64,000 nt of DNA from Flavobacterium sp. NRK F7. Its GTDB lineage: Bacteria; Bacteroidota; Bacteroidia; Flavobacteriales; Flavobacteriaceae. A model generated the notes under the pieces. It was not told the DNA's origin. It made no database searches and was given only the letters and a program-made list of their open reading frames with translations. Each line of letters starts with the position of its first letter. Position 1 is the stretch's first letter. A program made the translations under genes and the position numbers. Below are positions 45,198 to 53,289 of this stretch, in pieces. The stretch is from positions 3,178,737 to 3,242,736 of the forward strand of contig NZ_JAMXLB010000001.1 of the NCBI RefSeq assembly GCF_024054195.1, given 5' to 3'.

Positions 45198-45363
45198 GCC
45201 TAACAGCCGTTTGTTGCAATTGCTAGGCTTGGCTTGTGTTCGGAATTTTACTTCGTCAGTTCGCACTCTGTGCTCGGGTCTCCGAAAATTCCATGAGGAG
45301 TTTTGTAATTGTAAATTTTTAGGCTAAATTTACGCAACTGCCACAAGCGGCATAACGTGTGCA
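45198..45363 (+). repeat. attC-like site C9
   Basis: 166 bp. Left GCCTAAC-A-GCCGTTTGTTGCAATTGC pairs with right GCAACTGCCACAAGCGGC-ATAAC-GTGTGCA. The centre is nearly identical to C1 over about 100 bp, although the two sites are 5.8 kb apart. Confidence 0.82.
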
Positions 45364-45389
45364 CTATTTAAGAAAATCGCTATATCGAA

Positions 45390-45821
45390 TTGAAAACAGA
45401 ACTTAAATTAACAAACGAACAGTTTACTGAAGCTGCATTTATTTTTGAAAAAGCGAACGGAAATTCACACTCGGACTTTGAAAAAGAAATAATTGCAGAA
45501 TCAATACTGACCGAATACAAACCGTCTGATTTAGAACAGATAATTGTCGACGGACTAAACGCTGGAATTTATAAAACCGAGGAAGAGCGAGTTAGCGGAT
45601 ATTGGAGTTTATCAAAAATCGGAAATCGCAATTTGATAGCGGAATATAAAAAGTGGTTGCGAACAGAATTGGAAAACGAAAATGGAATAGCAGTTTTTCA
45701 AATATTAATCGGACTTGACCGACTTGACGAATCTGTGTTTAATAAAAACCGGTCTGGACAAACTGTAAACGAAACGGAAATGAATTTACGTGATGCCAAA
45801 AGATATCTAAATGGAAAATAA
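45390..45821 (+). CDS. Cassette gene: soluble hypothetical protein, TTG start
   Basis: 143 residues; soluble, acidic, helical. The only start close to the cassette boundary is TTG at 45390. Base composition and codon choice (CGA, CTG, ACC, CCG) are visibly less AT-rich than its neighbours, suggesting a different source genome. No recognised family. Confidence 0.65.
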   Translation: MKTELKLTNEQFTEAAFIFEKANGNSHSDFEKEIIAESILTEYKPSDLEQIIVDGLNAGIYKTEEERVSGYWSLSKIGNRNLIAEYKKWLRTELENENGIAVFQILIGLDRLDESVFNKNRSGQTVNETEMNLRDAKRYLNGK

Positions 45822-45827
45822 CATAAT

Positions 45828-45980
45828 GCCTAACAATGTATAACCGCAATTACGGCGGAATCGACTACCCTTCGACAACCTCAGGGCTGACTAGAATCCA
45901 CTCGGAATTGCTAACTTCTGTTCTTAACCAAAAATTAGAAACTTTACTCCTATAACTGACGTTTATACGAAGCGTTGTAA
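45828..45980 (+). repeat. attC-like site C10
   Basis: 153 bp. Left GCCTAAC-A-ATGTATAACCGCAATTACGG pairs loosely with right CTATAACTGACGTTTATACGAAGC-GTTGTAA. The centre carries CCCTTCGACAACCTCAGGG, resembling a dispersed REP-like element of Bacteroidota, in place of the segment seen in other sites. Confidence 0.72.
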
Positions 45981-45992
45981 GCAAGTTTAAAA

Positions 45993-46421
45993 ATGAGTGC
46001 TAAAAAGAAAACCATTATTGCAATCATATTATTATCAATTACCTTAATAGTTGGCTTTATTTTTTATGGTTTATATTTAATGTTTGACGAAGATAAATAT
46101 GGTGATTTAGTTTATGTAAAAGAGAAAGCTGAAGATGGCGATTTAATCTTGAAATGTAGCAAAGAGTATTTTAGTAACAAAGAATATGAATTTGACGAAA
46201 TTGGAATAATTGAAAAATCATTTGGAAACGTTTATGTTTGGGATAATAAAAATACTTTAAAAAAATCTTTGTTTGATTGGTGTGAAAGACAAAACGCACA
46301 GAAAGTAATAATTTTAAGACCAAAGGGAAAAGTGAAAACTAAAAAAATCTCGAAAATTGAAGGTGAATATAACTACTTATTAAATTCAACTGAATACGAA
46401 AAAATAACTGAAACTTTATAG
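45993..46421 (+). CDS. Cassette gene: N-terminally anchored hypothetical protein
   Basis: 142 residues: basic MSAKKK start, one transmembrane helix (about 7-30) and a small extracytoplasmic domain with LKCSKEYF and FDWCERQ cysteines. No recognised family. Confidence 0.68.
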   Translation: MSAKKKTIIAIILLSITLIVGFIFYGLYLMFDEDKYGDLVYVKEKAEDGDLILKCSKEYFSNKEYEFDEIGIIEKSFGNVYVWDNKNTLKKSLFDWCERQNAQKVIILRPKGKVKTKKISKIEGEYNYLLNSTEYEKITETL

Positions 46422-46427
46422 AAAACC

Positions 46428-46593
46428 AGCTTACAAAAGCGGTTACAAGTAATGGCTAGTTCAGTACTATTCCGAAAATTGTTGCACCAGTTTGCACTTT
46501 GCACTCGTTTCTCCGAATTTTCTAAAATAAGCTTATATTTGTGATGGCTTGTTCTTGATAAAAGCCACTTTTTTTAGCCACGAAACGTTATGC
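46428..46593 (+). repeat. attC-like site C11
   Basis: 166 bp. Left AGCTTAC-AA-AAGCGGTTACAAGTAATGGC pairs with right GCCACTTTTTTTAGCCACG-AAAC-GTTATGC. TATATTTG at 46534-46541. Centre closely matches C7 (CCGAAAATTGTTGCACCA). Confidence 0.78.
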
Positions 46594-46625
46594 TTAATCT
46601 AAAAACAAATTTCTGAATTCAATAA

Positions 46626-47036
46626 ATGAAATTAAAGATGAATTTCTTGTATTGGTATTTAAAACCTAAAAAAATTGAACTCAATGGTGAATTATACCAA
46701 ACTCTTGGAGTAGATTATTTTAAAAGTATAACACCTTTTGAATTAATTGGAAAAATTAAAAACACGAAAACTGTGACGATAAAAAGGAAAAACCAAACTG
46801 AATTGAAAAAATATTTTAAGGATACAATTGCTGGTGAAATTGCGCATTTGGTATCTTTATTTATATTGTTCGTTGTAGTTGCATTCTGTATACTTAAGGA
46901 ATTATTTGTCACAGCAGTATTATTTTTTTTAACAAACATACTCGTAAATTTATATCCTATATTTTTAATGAGATTCAACAGATTTAGAATTTCGAAAGTT
47001 CTTAATAAACCAATAGAGGAATTATTAAATGATTGA
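46626..47036 (+). CDS. Cassette gene: two-helix membrane protein, CrtO-like tail
   Basis: 136 residues with two hydrophobic segments (about 78-95, 97-118) followed by NLYPIFLMRFNRFRI. A YPIxxxRxNRxR pattern is found in the small glycosyl-diaponeurosporenoate acyltransferase-like (CrtO) membrane family, so a distant relation is possible. The N-terminal half is soluble. Confidence in that family is low. Confidence 0.65.
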   Translation: MKLKMNFLYWYLKPKKIELNGELYQTLGVDYFKSITPFELIGKIKNTKTVTIKRKNQTELKKYFKDTIAGEIAHLVSLFILFVVVAFCILKELFVTAVLFFLTNILVNLYPIFLMRFNRFRISKVLNKPIEELLND

Positions 47037-47045
47037 AAAAACTAT

Positions 47046-47075
47046 GCACAACAATGCCTATAGTAATTGCAGGTA
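47046..47075 (+). repeat. attC-like half site C12 (left arm only)
   Basis: GCACAAC-A-ATGCCTATAGTAATTGCAGG looks like the left half of a cassette site, but the next gene's ATG (47088) follows at once and no complementary right arm is present. Probably a deletion remnant that fused two cassettes. Confidence 0.6.
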
Positions 47076-47087
47076 CATACCAAATTT

Positions 47088-47609
47088 ATGACAAAAATTC
47101 GTTATATAAAACTTATTATTTTCTTAGTCTTGCTAAGTTCATTTACGATACATGTAAACTCAAATTTAGAAAATACTCAAATAGAAACCTTAGAACTTAA
47201 AGCTCTAAGAAAAAATGTAGTTGGAAAAAGCTATGTTTATGATTTAACTAAATTAAAAGACTGCAACAAAACTACAATCAAATACTTAGGAAGTATAAAA
47301 ACAAAAAATGGAAAAGAATATAAAATTCTAAATTCATTTTACGTATTTCAATCAAATTCTACTTGTAAAGGAACTAGCAATATCAAAATTTATGATATGA
47401 AAAACAAATATGTCGGAAAATATTATGTTGGTATGCCTGAGGAATTACCTGATAGAATAACACAAAATAAAAATTTGGTTTGGGAAAATTCAAAAGATTG
47501 TATTATGCGAAAAGATTTTTTTATTAATCTTGAAAATGGATTACCGGAAAAATTTTTTGTACCATGTTCAAAAAATGGCGGTAACGAATATGGGTTTAGT
47601 GTAGAATGA
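47088..47609 (+). CDS. Cassette gene: exported hypothetical protein
   Basis: 173 residues from ATG 47088. Signal peptide (LIIFLVLLSSFTIHVNS), then a mature domain with four cysteines (KDCNK, STCKG, KDCIM, VPCSKN), likely two disulfides. An in-frame TTG at 47067 inside C12 is not favoured. No recognised family. Confidence 0.68.
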   Translation: MTKIRYIKLIIFLVLLSSFTIHVNSNLENTQIETLELKALRKNVVGKSYVYDLTKLKDCNKTTIKYLGSIKTKNGKEYKILNSFYVFQSNSTCKGTSNIKIYDMKNKYVGKYYVGMPEELPDRITQNKNLVWENSKDCIMRKDFFINLENGLPEKFFVPCSKNGGNEYGFSVE

Positions 47610-47619
47610 AAAAACCTGC

Positions 47620-47775
47620 TGCTAATAGAAGTTTTAAATAATAGTTAGTCCCAGAAAATTTTTAAAAATTACTTCACCAGTTTGCAATTTGTGATCCTGT
47701 CTCTAGTAACCAAAAGTTTATTTTATATTTGCTACGACTTGATTTTGATTCATGCGCCTATTTTTAACCCTAAAA
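47620..47775 (+). repeat. Degenerate attC-like site C13
   Basis: Left TGCTAAT box and the centre (CCAGAAAATTTTTAAAAATT ... TTCACCAGTTTGCAATTTG) align with C7 and C11, including TATATTTG at 47724-47731. The right arm no longer ends in GTTAGC. Appears to be a decayed site marking the end of the array. Confidence 0.65.
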
Positions 47776-47799
47776 ATTTATAAACAATTTAAATTTTAT

Positions 47800-48213
47800 A
47801 TGAAAAATTTTTTAATCGTACTATTTTTAGCTTCCTTAAGTTCCTCTGTATTTGGACAGTCTTTAACAGAAAAGAATATACACGGAAAATGGAAAGTTGT
47901 AAAACTAATTGTAAAATCAACAAAACCTGAATTAGCTCCTTTGTTTAAAGGGTTTGAAAATGCAACTTTCACTTTTAATCCAAACGGAAATTTCGAACTT
48001 ACCACAACGTCTCAATCTGAACTATTCGGAATGATAACTGAAATGACTAATGGAACTAAATGGAAACTTGAAAAGGCAAAACAATGTTTACTAATTGGTA
48101 ATGAAACAAACCACTATTCAATAATGGGAATATTTGTCAAAGAAACTAATGGTAAAATACTATTTAACTTAGACGAAACTGGAATTATAATGGAAATGAA
48201 AAAAATGGAATAA
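47800..48213 (+). CDS. Exported lipocalin-like protein
   Basis: 137 residues from ATG 47800. Signal peptide ends at SSVFGQ; the mature part (IHGKWKVVKL, ATFTFNPNGNFELTT, GTKWKLEKA, ILFNLDETG) is a lipocalin-like beta barrel of the kind widespread in Bacteroidota. An in-frame ATG at 47752 would lack a signal start. It lies just after C13, the last recognisable site. Confidence 0.75.
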   Translation: MKNFLIVLFLASLSSSVFGQSLTEKNIHGKWKVVKLIVKSTKPELAPLFKGFENATFTFNPNGNFELTTTSQSELFGMITEMTNGTKWKLEKAKQCLLIGNETNHYSIMGIFVKETNGKILFNLDETGIIMEMKKME

Positions 48214-48288
48214 AAACTATTATTACTATTTCTATTGCTAAAACAAGTTGTAATTTATCAAAGAGTACAAAAATTATAAACCAAAAAA

Positions 48289-48798
48289 ATGACACAAGAA
48301 GAATATTGTGATACTACTAAATATTTTGAATCAGGTGGTAAAAAATTAAATTCAAAATATCTATTACACTATCATTTTAAACCAAACTGGAGTGAAATAC
48401 CACATATGCTGGACATATTTATCGATCAAAATTATGGTTTTGAAGTGAAATTGTTTTGGTATAAACCATTCGTAAAAAATCGATTGTTTTCCTTTTACCA
48501 AAGCAACTTATTACCTGAAAATATACTTCAAATTATCAAGGCTTTTAATTCTTTTCCAAATGTTTCTTTAAAACAATTATATACTAGTAAATCTGAACAA
48601 TATAGTCCAGAAGGTATTTCCGAAGATACTTACACAATTAATCATCCAATCAATCCGTTTTCAATAAATATGAGTTCACATTGGACTGATGAAAAACTAT
48701 TCCAATCTAAAGAAGAAATTCTATTTCTTCAATTACACCACGCTATTAAAATCTGGAAAGAAACTTTATTTCAAGGAGTATTACAAATGCATAATTAA
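48289..48798 (+). CDS. Hypothetical soluble protein
   Basis: 169 residues, cytoplasmic, no recognised domain. Seen: HYHFKPNWSEIPHMLDIFID, LFWYKPFVKNRLFSFYQ. No attC-like site follows; probably the boundary of the accessory region. Confidence 0.65.
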   Translation: MTQEEYCDTTKYFESGGKKLNSKYLLHYHFKPNWSEIPHMLDIFIDQNYGFEVKLFWYKPFVKNRLFSFYQSNLLPENILQIIKAFNSFPNVSLKQLYTSKSEQYSPEGISEDTYTINHPINPFSINMSSHWTDEKLFQSKEEILFLQLHHAIKIWKETLFQGVLQMHN

Positions 48799-48881
48799 AA
48801 AATGGCTGTGATATTATAAAAGTTATATTTTTTCTTGAAATCCCCTGTTATTTATCTTTTAAAAGCTATTAGCAATTTGAA

Positions 48882-48889
48882 TATATTTG
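48882..48889 (+). promoter_or_regulatory. -7 promoter element (TATATTTG) before ChaN-like gene
   Basis: Exact TAnnTTTG, 50 bp before the ATG at 48940. Confidence 0.45.
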
Positions 48890-48939
48890 TAATAAAACAG
48901 AAATTAAATCTACATTGGTAAGGATTTAAAAATAAAAAC

Positions 48940-50514
48940 ATGAAACAAATAGTTTACGCAATCCTATTTTTAGTTATCATAAGTTGTACCCCAAAAATAA
49001 GCCCGTATTTTGAACAAAATCATTATATCAGGAATTATAGCATTCATATACAAAATGATTCTTTACAACTCTACTTTAAAACTCCTGCAGATATTTCTTA
49101 TGTAACCGACACAAAAGAATTAAAAAAGCGCATTCGCAATTCAAAAATTAAACTAGCTGATCCTGTTTTAATTTATGGCAGCACCAATGATCCTCCTTAC
49201 GAATATTTTGTAACGGTTTCAGAAAACAAACTTTCCAACTATTCCAAAGAGCTAGTGGTTTTTGATACTTTAGTAGAAAATCAAACCATTCGTTTTATTG
49301 GTAACGCTCTTGAAAAAAATGCCAAGAAAACCTTGGAAATAGATTTGAAAAATTGTTTTAAAAGTCTTGAAGTAGGACCTACCTATAGAAAGCAAATTCA
49401 AACCATTTTTGATGTTGTACAAAAATACCAGCTTTCCAATAAATTTTATACCGCACTTCAAGAAATTAGTGATTTTCCTTCTTATGATAAACAAGAAGAA
49501 TGGTCAAAACTTCAAATGCAATTGACTTTTTCTTCCTTTCTAGGGAAAAATAAGCTTTACAATACGTATTTAAGTCAACTCGAATCCAGATTTAAACCCA
49601 ACGATACAGTTGTTAAAACGATTAAAGAAAAAACAGTTTATAATGCGCAAGCTTTGGATACTATACTTCAAGAAGCCAAAAAACATCGCATGATAATGAT
49701 TAATGAAAATCATTTTTATCCAAATCATAGAAAATTGGTTTCAGATGTATTGGAAAAACTAAAAGCCATTGGTTACCACTATTTGGCTTTGGAAGCGTTA
49801 AACACAAAACAAGATAGCCTTTTAAATGTACCCAACTCCTATCCTACTTTAGAAACTGGTTTTTATACCAGTGAACAAAATTTTTCAAATCTCATTCGAA
49901 AAGCGAAAGCATTAGACTTTCGATTTATCGCTTACGAAAATACGGACACTAATCAAGACCGAGAAGTAGGTCAAGCCGAAAACATCTACAACAAAAGCTT
50001 TTTAATCGACCCAAATGCGAAAGTTGTCGTACTTGCAGGAATTGATCATATCTTAGAAAAACCAACTAGTCAAGGAAAAGAATGGATGGCTACTGTTTTT
50101 AAAAATAAATACCAAATTGATCCTCTAACCATCAGCCAAACTCATTTAAATGCTTACAGAAATGAAATTGATTACAACTATGGAATCCTCAATAGTAAAA
50201 ATTTTAAAGATACCCGATGGAATGCTGTGGATTACTTAGTATTAAATAACAATACAAAAGAACCAATTGAAGATCCTTTTAGTGCCTATGAATACCAAAA
50301 TAATACAAAGACTGATATTCAAATCGCTTTGCTCTTGGGAAATGAAATTAAAAACCCATACGATTACAGCAAAAAAATACCGTATTTTACAACAATAGTT
50401 ACATCTGGCAAAAAACTGGAAGTACCTGTAGACTTAAGCAAAGCAACCTATTTATTGGCTTTTGATAAAAATGGAAACCTATTGGACAAACAAATTATTC
50501 CTGCAAGAGATTAA
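48940..50514 (+). CDS. ChaN/Tiki-superfamily-like lipoprotein
   Basis: A 524-residue lipoprotein (lipobox Cys 16, VIISC). Residues about 235-400 resemble the ChaN/EreA/TraB-type fold: MIMINENHFYPNHRKLVSDVL, YLALEALN, FRFIAYEN, KVVVLAGIDHILEK. The N-terminal 230 residues are helical and unassigned. Heme-binding or esterase-like roles occur in the superfamily; none can be assigned here. Confidence 0.72.
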   Translation: MKQIVYAILFLVIISCTPKISPYFEQNHYIRNYSIHIQNDSLQLYFKTPADISYVTDTKELKKRIRNSKIKLADPVLIYGSTNDPPYEYFVTVSENKLSNYSKELVVFDTLVENQTIRFIGNALEKNAKKTLEIDLKNCFKSLEVGPTYRKQIQTIFDVVQKYQLSNKFYTALQEISDFPSYDKQEEWSKLQMQLTFSSFLGKNKLYNTYLSQLESRFKPNDTVVKTIKEKTVYNAQALDTILQEAKKHRMIMINENHFYPNHRKLVSDVLEKLKAIGYHYLALEALNTKQDSLLNVPNSYPTLETGFYTSEQNFSNLIRKAKALDFRFIAYENTDTNQDREVGQAENIYNKSFLIDPNAKVVVLAGIDHILEKPTSQGKEWMATVFKNKYQIDPLTISQTHLNAYRNEIDYNYGILNSKNFKDTRWNAVDYLVLNNNTKEPIEDPFSAYEYQNNTKTDIQIALLLGNEIKNPYDYSKKIPYFTTIVTSGKKLEVPVDLSKATYLLAFDKNGNLLDKQIIPARD

Positions 50515-50576
50515 GGAATAATACCCTACAAATTATTCTATTTTACAAATAAAAATGTATTTTTAAAACAAATACA

Positions 50577-51218
50577 ATGCAACTCATGGACAAATACAAA
50601 GAAACCTATCAAACATGGAATAATATTGCAGCGCTCTATCAAGATAAGTTTATGGATTTAGACATTTACAACGATACCTACGATTACATCTGTAATGCCA
50701 TTAAGAATCCTAAATCAAAACTTTTGGAAATAGGTTGTGGTCCTGGAAATATCACAAAGTATTTGTTAACCAAAAGACCTGATTTTGAAATTTTTGGCAT
50801 TGATATTGCTCCCAACATGATTGAATTAGCCAAACAAAATAATCCGACTGCAAAATTTGAAGTTATGGACTCGAGAGCAATTTCTACTCTTGAAGAAAAG
50901 TTTGATGGTATTGTTGTGGGGTTTTGCTTACCGTATTTGTCACCTAAAGATACAACCGAACTTATAACTAATGCTTACAATTTATTAAACGAAAAGGGGT
51001 TACTCTATTTAAGTTTTGTAGAAGGGGAATCTGAAAAATCAGAATTTAAAGTGGGAAATGGTGGTCGTGTATTTTTTTATTATCATGATTTGGAAAATGT
51101 AAAAACGCAACTTAGTAACTCTAAATTTAATGAAATTACAATTTTTAAAGTGCCATATAAAATTTCAGAAACCGAATTCGATATCCATACAGTTGTAACC
51201 GCCAAGAAAGAAATATAA
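50577..51218 (+). CDS. Class I SAM-dependent methyltransferase
   Basis: A 213-residue enzyme with motif I LLEIGCGPGNIT, acidic loop FGIDIAPNMIELA, and FDGIVVGFCLPYLSPKD. Substrate unknown. A second in-frame ATG at 50586 is an alternative start. Followed 16 bp later by a DHFR-like gene. Confidence 0.9.
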   Translation: MQLMDKYKETYQTWNNIAALYQDKFMDLDIYNDTYDYICNAIKNPKSKLLEIGCGPGNITKYLLTKRPDFEIFGIDIAPNMIELAKQNNPTAKFEVMDSRAISTLEEKFDGIVVGFCLPYLSPKDTTELITNAYNLLNEKGLLYLSFVEGESEKSEFKVGNGGRVFFYYHDLENVKTQLSNSKFNEITIFKVPYKISETEFDIHTVVTAKKEI

Positions 51219-51234
51219 AAACAATACCGTATTT

Positions 51235-51783
51235 ATGAGAAAAATAATTGGAGCGCTTAACATGACCATAGACGGTATTTGCGATCATACAGCAGGAATT
51301 CCTGATGAAGCAATACATATGCATTATACGGAACTATTACAAAAAGGGGATGCCATTCTTTATGGTAGAAAAACCTATGAGTTAATGACGTATTGGCAAA
51401 CTATTTTAGAAAATCCATCCGAAGAAAAAACTATGAATGAATTTGCGCTGGCTATTGATACCATTCCAAAAATTGTTTTTTCAAATACGCTTAAAGAAAT
51501 CAATTGGAAAAGTGCTTCCTTATCACAAAATAATTTAAAAGAAGAAGTAATTGCGTTAAAAAAACAATCTGGAAAAGCTATTCTTGTTGGAAGTCGCAGT
51601 TTGATAATTGCACTTTTACAACTAAATTTAATTGATGAACTCCAACTTTGCATTCATCCAATGGTTGAAGGTAAAGGTTTATCCTTATTTGAAAACATCA
51701 ACGAACGCATGGTTTTTAATTTAGTAAAACACAAAACTTTTACAAATGGAGCTATTATTCTTTATTACCAACCTAAAAAATGA
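51235..51783 (+). CDS. Dihydrofolate-reductase-like (RibD C-terminal) protein
   Basis: 182 residues. Seen: GALNMTIDGICD, AILYGRKTYELMTYW, IPKIVFSNTL, LVGSRSLIIALLQLNLIDEL and IHPMVEGKGLSLFE, the RibD_C family pattern. A general NADPH-dependent reductase; common stress-type accessory gene, true substrate unknown. Confidence 0.9.
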   Translation: MRKIIGALNMTIDGICDHTAGIPDEAIHMHYTELLQKGDAILYGRKTYELMTYWQTILENPSEEKTMNEFALAIDTIPKIVFSNTLKEINWKSASLSQNNLKEEVIALKKQSGKAILVGSRSLIIALLQLNLIDELQLCIHPMVEGKGLSLFENINERMVFNLVKHKTFTNGAIILYYQPKK

Positions 51784-51847
51784 TTAAGTAACTTTGTTCA
51801 TCTCCATTTTTTCTTTCGCGTTAAACTATAGTTTTGATTAAACAAAT

Positions 51848-51855
51848 TATATTTG
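51848..51855 (+). promoter_or_regulatory. -7 promoter element (TATATTTG)
   Basis: TAnnTTTG match in the 157-bp gap before the hypothetical gene at 51941, which otherwise holds nothing obvious. Confidence 0.4.
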
Positions 51856-51940
51856 TTATACTAACTAATTATTTATACTCATTCATTTGATTAAATTTAT
51901 AGTTATAGAAAATACTTAAAAAGTAAACTAACTATTACTT

Positions 51941-52396
51941 ATGAAATTTAGGAAAGAACTAGAACCCAATATTGAAAAATCGGAACAATTATTCCCAAAA
52001 GTATTAGATCTCCTCTCAAAATTTGATGAGGCTTTCGATGATTTTAATGTAAAAAAAATGGATGATATAATAGATCAGATTAATCTTTTAATTGATAAAG
52101 AAATTGATAAAGAAGATATCTATGAATATTGGGGTTATACTTCTGCTGAAGATTTAGCATTCGGACTTACCTTAACTGTACCTAGGCATGCATTCCCAAT
52201 TACAGAAGAAGAGCTCTCAGAAATTAAAAATAGAATTCAAATTCTTTTAGACGCAGATGAAAATATGGAAAAAAGTATTTCAACTTTCTTATTTGAAAAA
52301 GAAGTCTCTGTTGCACGTGTATTAATTGAGGATTATTATGATTTAATTATAAATCATAATAACACTACAAGACCAGATAATATCATATATCTTTAA
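51941..52396 (+). CDS. Hypothetical acidic helical protein
   Basis: 151 residues, soluble, acidic, helical (ELEPNIEKSEQLFPKVLDLL; EIDKEDIYEYWGYTSAEDLA). Resembles small bacterial proteins of immunity type in size and charge, but no family is recognised. Confidence 0.65.
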   Translation: MKFRKELEPNIEKSEQLFPKVLDLLSKFDEAFDDFNVKKMDDIIDQINLLIDKEIDKEDIYEYWGYTSAEDLAFGLTLTVPRHAFPITEEELSEIKNRIQILLDADENMEKSISTFLFEKEVSVARVLIEDYYDLIINHNNTTRPDNIIYL

Positions 52397-52403
52397 AAAC
52401 CTT

Positions 52404-52411
52404 TAACTTTG
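52404..52411 (+). promoter_or_regulatory. -7 promoter element (TAACTTTG) before btuD-like gene
   Basis: TAnnTTTG match 24 bp before the ATG; the ATPase gene appears to have its own promoter now. Confidence 0.5.
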
Positions 52412-52435
52412 CAAAACAACAATTAGTCTTTTTCA

Positions 52436-53215
52436 ATGACACCTACTGTTTTATATAGTACCAATTTATCTATCGGTTACACGCATAAAAATGAAGCTAA
52501 AACCATTATTGAATGTTGCAATATTCAGTTAGAAGCAGGCCAATTGGTAGCACTTATTGGTGCTAATGGTATAGGTAAATCCACACTATTAAAAACACTA
52601 ACAGGTATTATTCCTCCTTTAAAAGGGGAAATAATATTACAGGGTAAGCCGCTAAAAAATTACAATCCCAACTTATTAGCGCAAGAATTAAGCATTGTTT
52701 TAACCGAACATTTGCCACCAAGTAATTTAACGGTTTATGAAATTGTGGCTCTTGGCAGACAACCGTATACCAATTGGTTAGGTACCTTAACAAATGAAGA
52801 TAAAGAAAAAATTGATCATGCTATTGCATTAACTGGAATAGAAAGTTTTATAGACAAAAAACATTATGAAATAAGTGATGGTCAACTTCAAAAAGCTTTA
52901 ATAACAAGAGCTTTAGCACAAGATACGGCTATCATTATTTTAGACGAACCTACCACACATCTCGATTTATTACATAAAGTTTCCTTAATAAAACTTTTAA
53001 AAAAACTTACTCAAGAAACGAATAAAACAATTTTATATTCTACTCATGATATTGATTTAGCCATTCAATTGTGTGATGAAATGATTGTTTTAACACCTAA
53101 TAAACTAGTAAAAGATCAGCCTTGTAATTTAATTGAACAAAATGTTTTTAACGAATTGTTTCAAAATGAAGCTATTACTTTCGATAAAACGATTGGCAAA
53201 TTTAAAATCATTTAG
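52436..53215 (+). CDS. btuD: ABC transporter ATPase, FepC/BtuD-type
   Basis: 259 residues. Walker A GANGIGKST, signature SDGQLQKALITRALA (Asp in place of the second-position Gly), Walker B AIIILDEPT, and the H-loop STHDIDLA. The length and VYEIVALGRQPYTNW segment are typical of iron-siderophore/cobalamin importers. The only permease of this class in the window is btuC, 16 kb upstream, so the two probably form one importer. Symbol assigned by inference. Confidence 0.82.
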   Translation: MTPTVLYSTNLSIGYTHKNEAKTIIECCNIQLEAGQLVALIGANGIGKSTLLKTLTGIIPPLKGEIILQGKPLKNYNPNLLAQELSIVLTEHLPPSNLTVYEIVALGRQPYTNWLGTLTNEDKEKIDHAIALTGIESFIDKKHYEISDGQLQKALITRALAQDTAIIILDEPTTHLDLLHKVSLIKLLKKLTQETNKTILYSTHDIDLAIQLCDEMIVLTPNKLVKDQPCNLIEQNVFNELFQNEAITFDKTIGKFKII

Positions 53216-53289
53216 CTCTAAAATTATTTTCCTCATTTGGTAACCCAAATAACTAAAGTATTTAGTAATTTTATAAAAAAAATTAATCC

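Larger units (their letters stand above)
37225..47775 (+). mobile_element. Integron-like cassette array with non-IntI tyrosine recombinase
   Basis: A recombinase gene is followed by a hairpin and then by about a dozen short plus-strand gene cassettes, each ending in an attC-like palindrome (C1-C13 below; C12 and C13 degenerate). All genes point away from the recombinase. Most products are small membrane, exported or otherwise unrecognised proteins. The palindromes differ in size (129-166 bp) and inner sequence, unlike a simple tandem repeat, while end boxes (NNCTAAC and GTTAGNN) are shared. The genes on either side (btuFC and btuD-like) look like an uptake system that has been separated. Confidence 0.75.

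Noticed and set aside
39359..46593. A CRISPR array or simple tandem repeat
   Set aside because: The repeats are palindromic, 129-166 bp, of unequal sequence, and separated by genes rather than short equal spacers.
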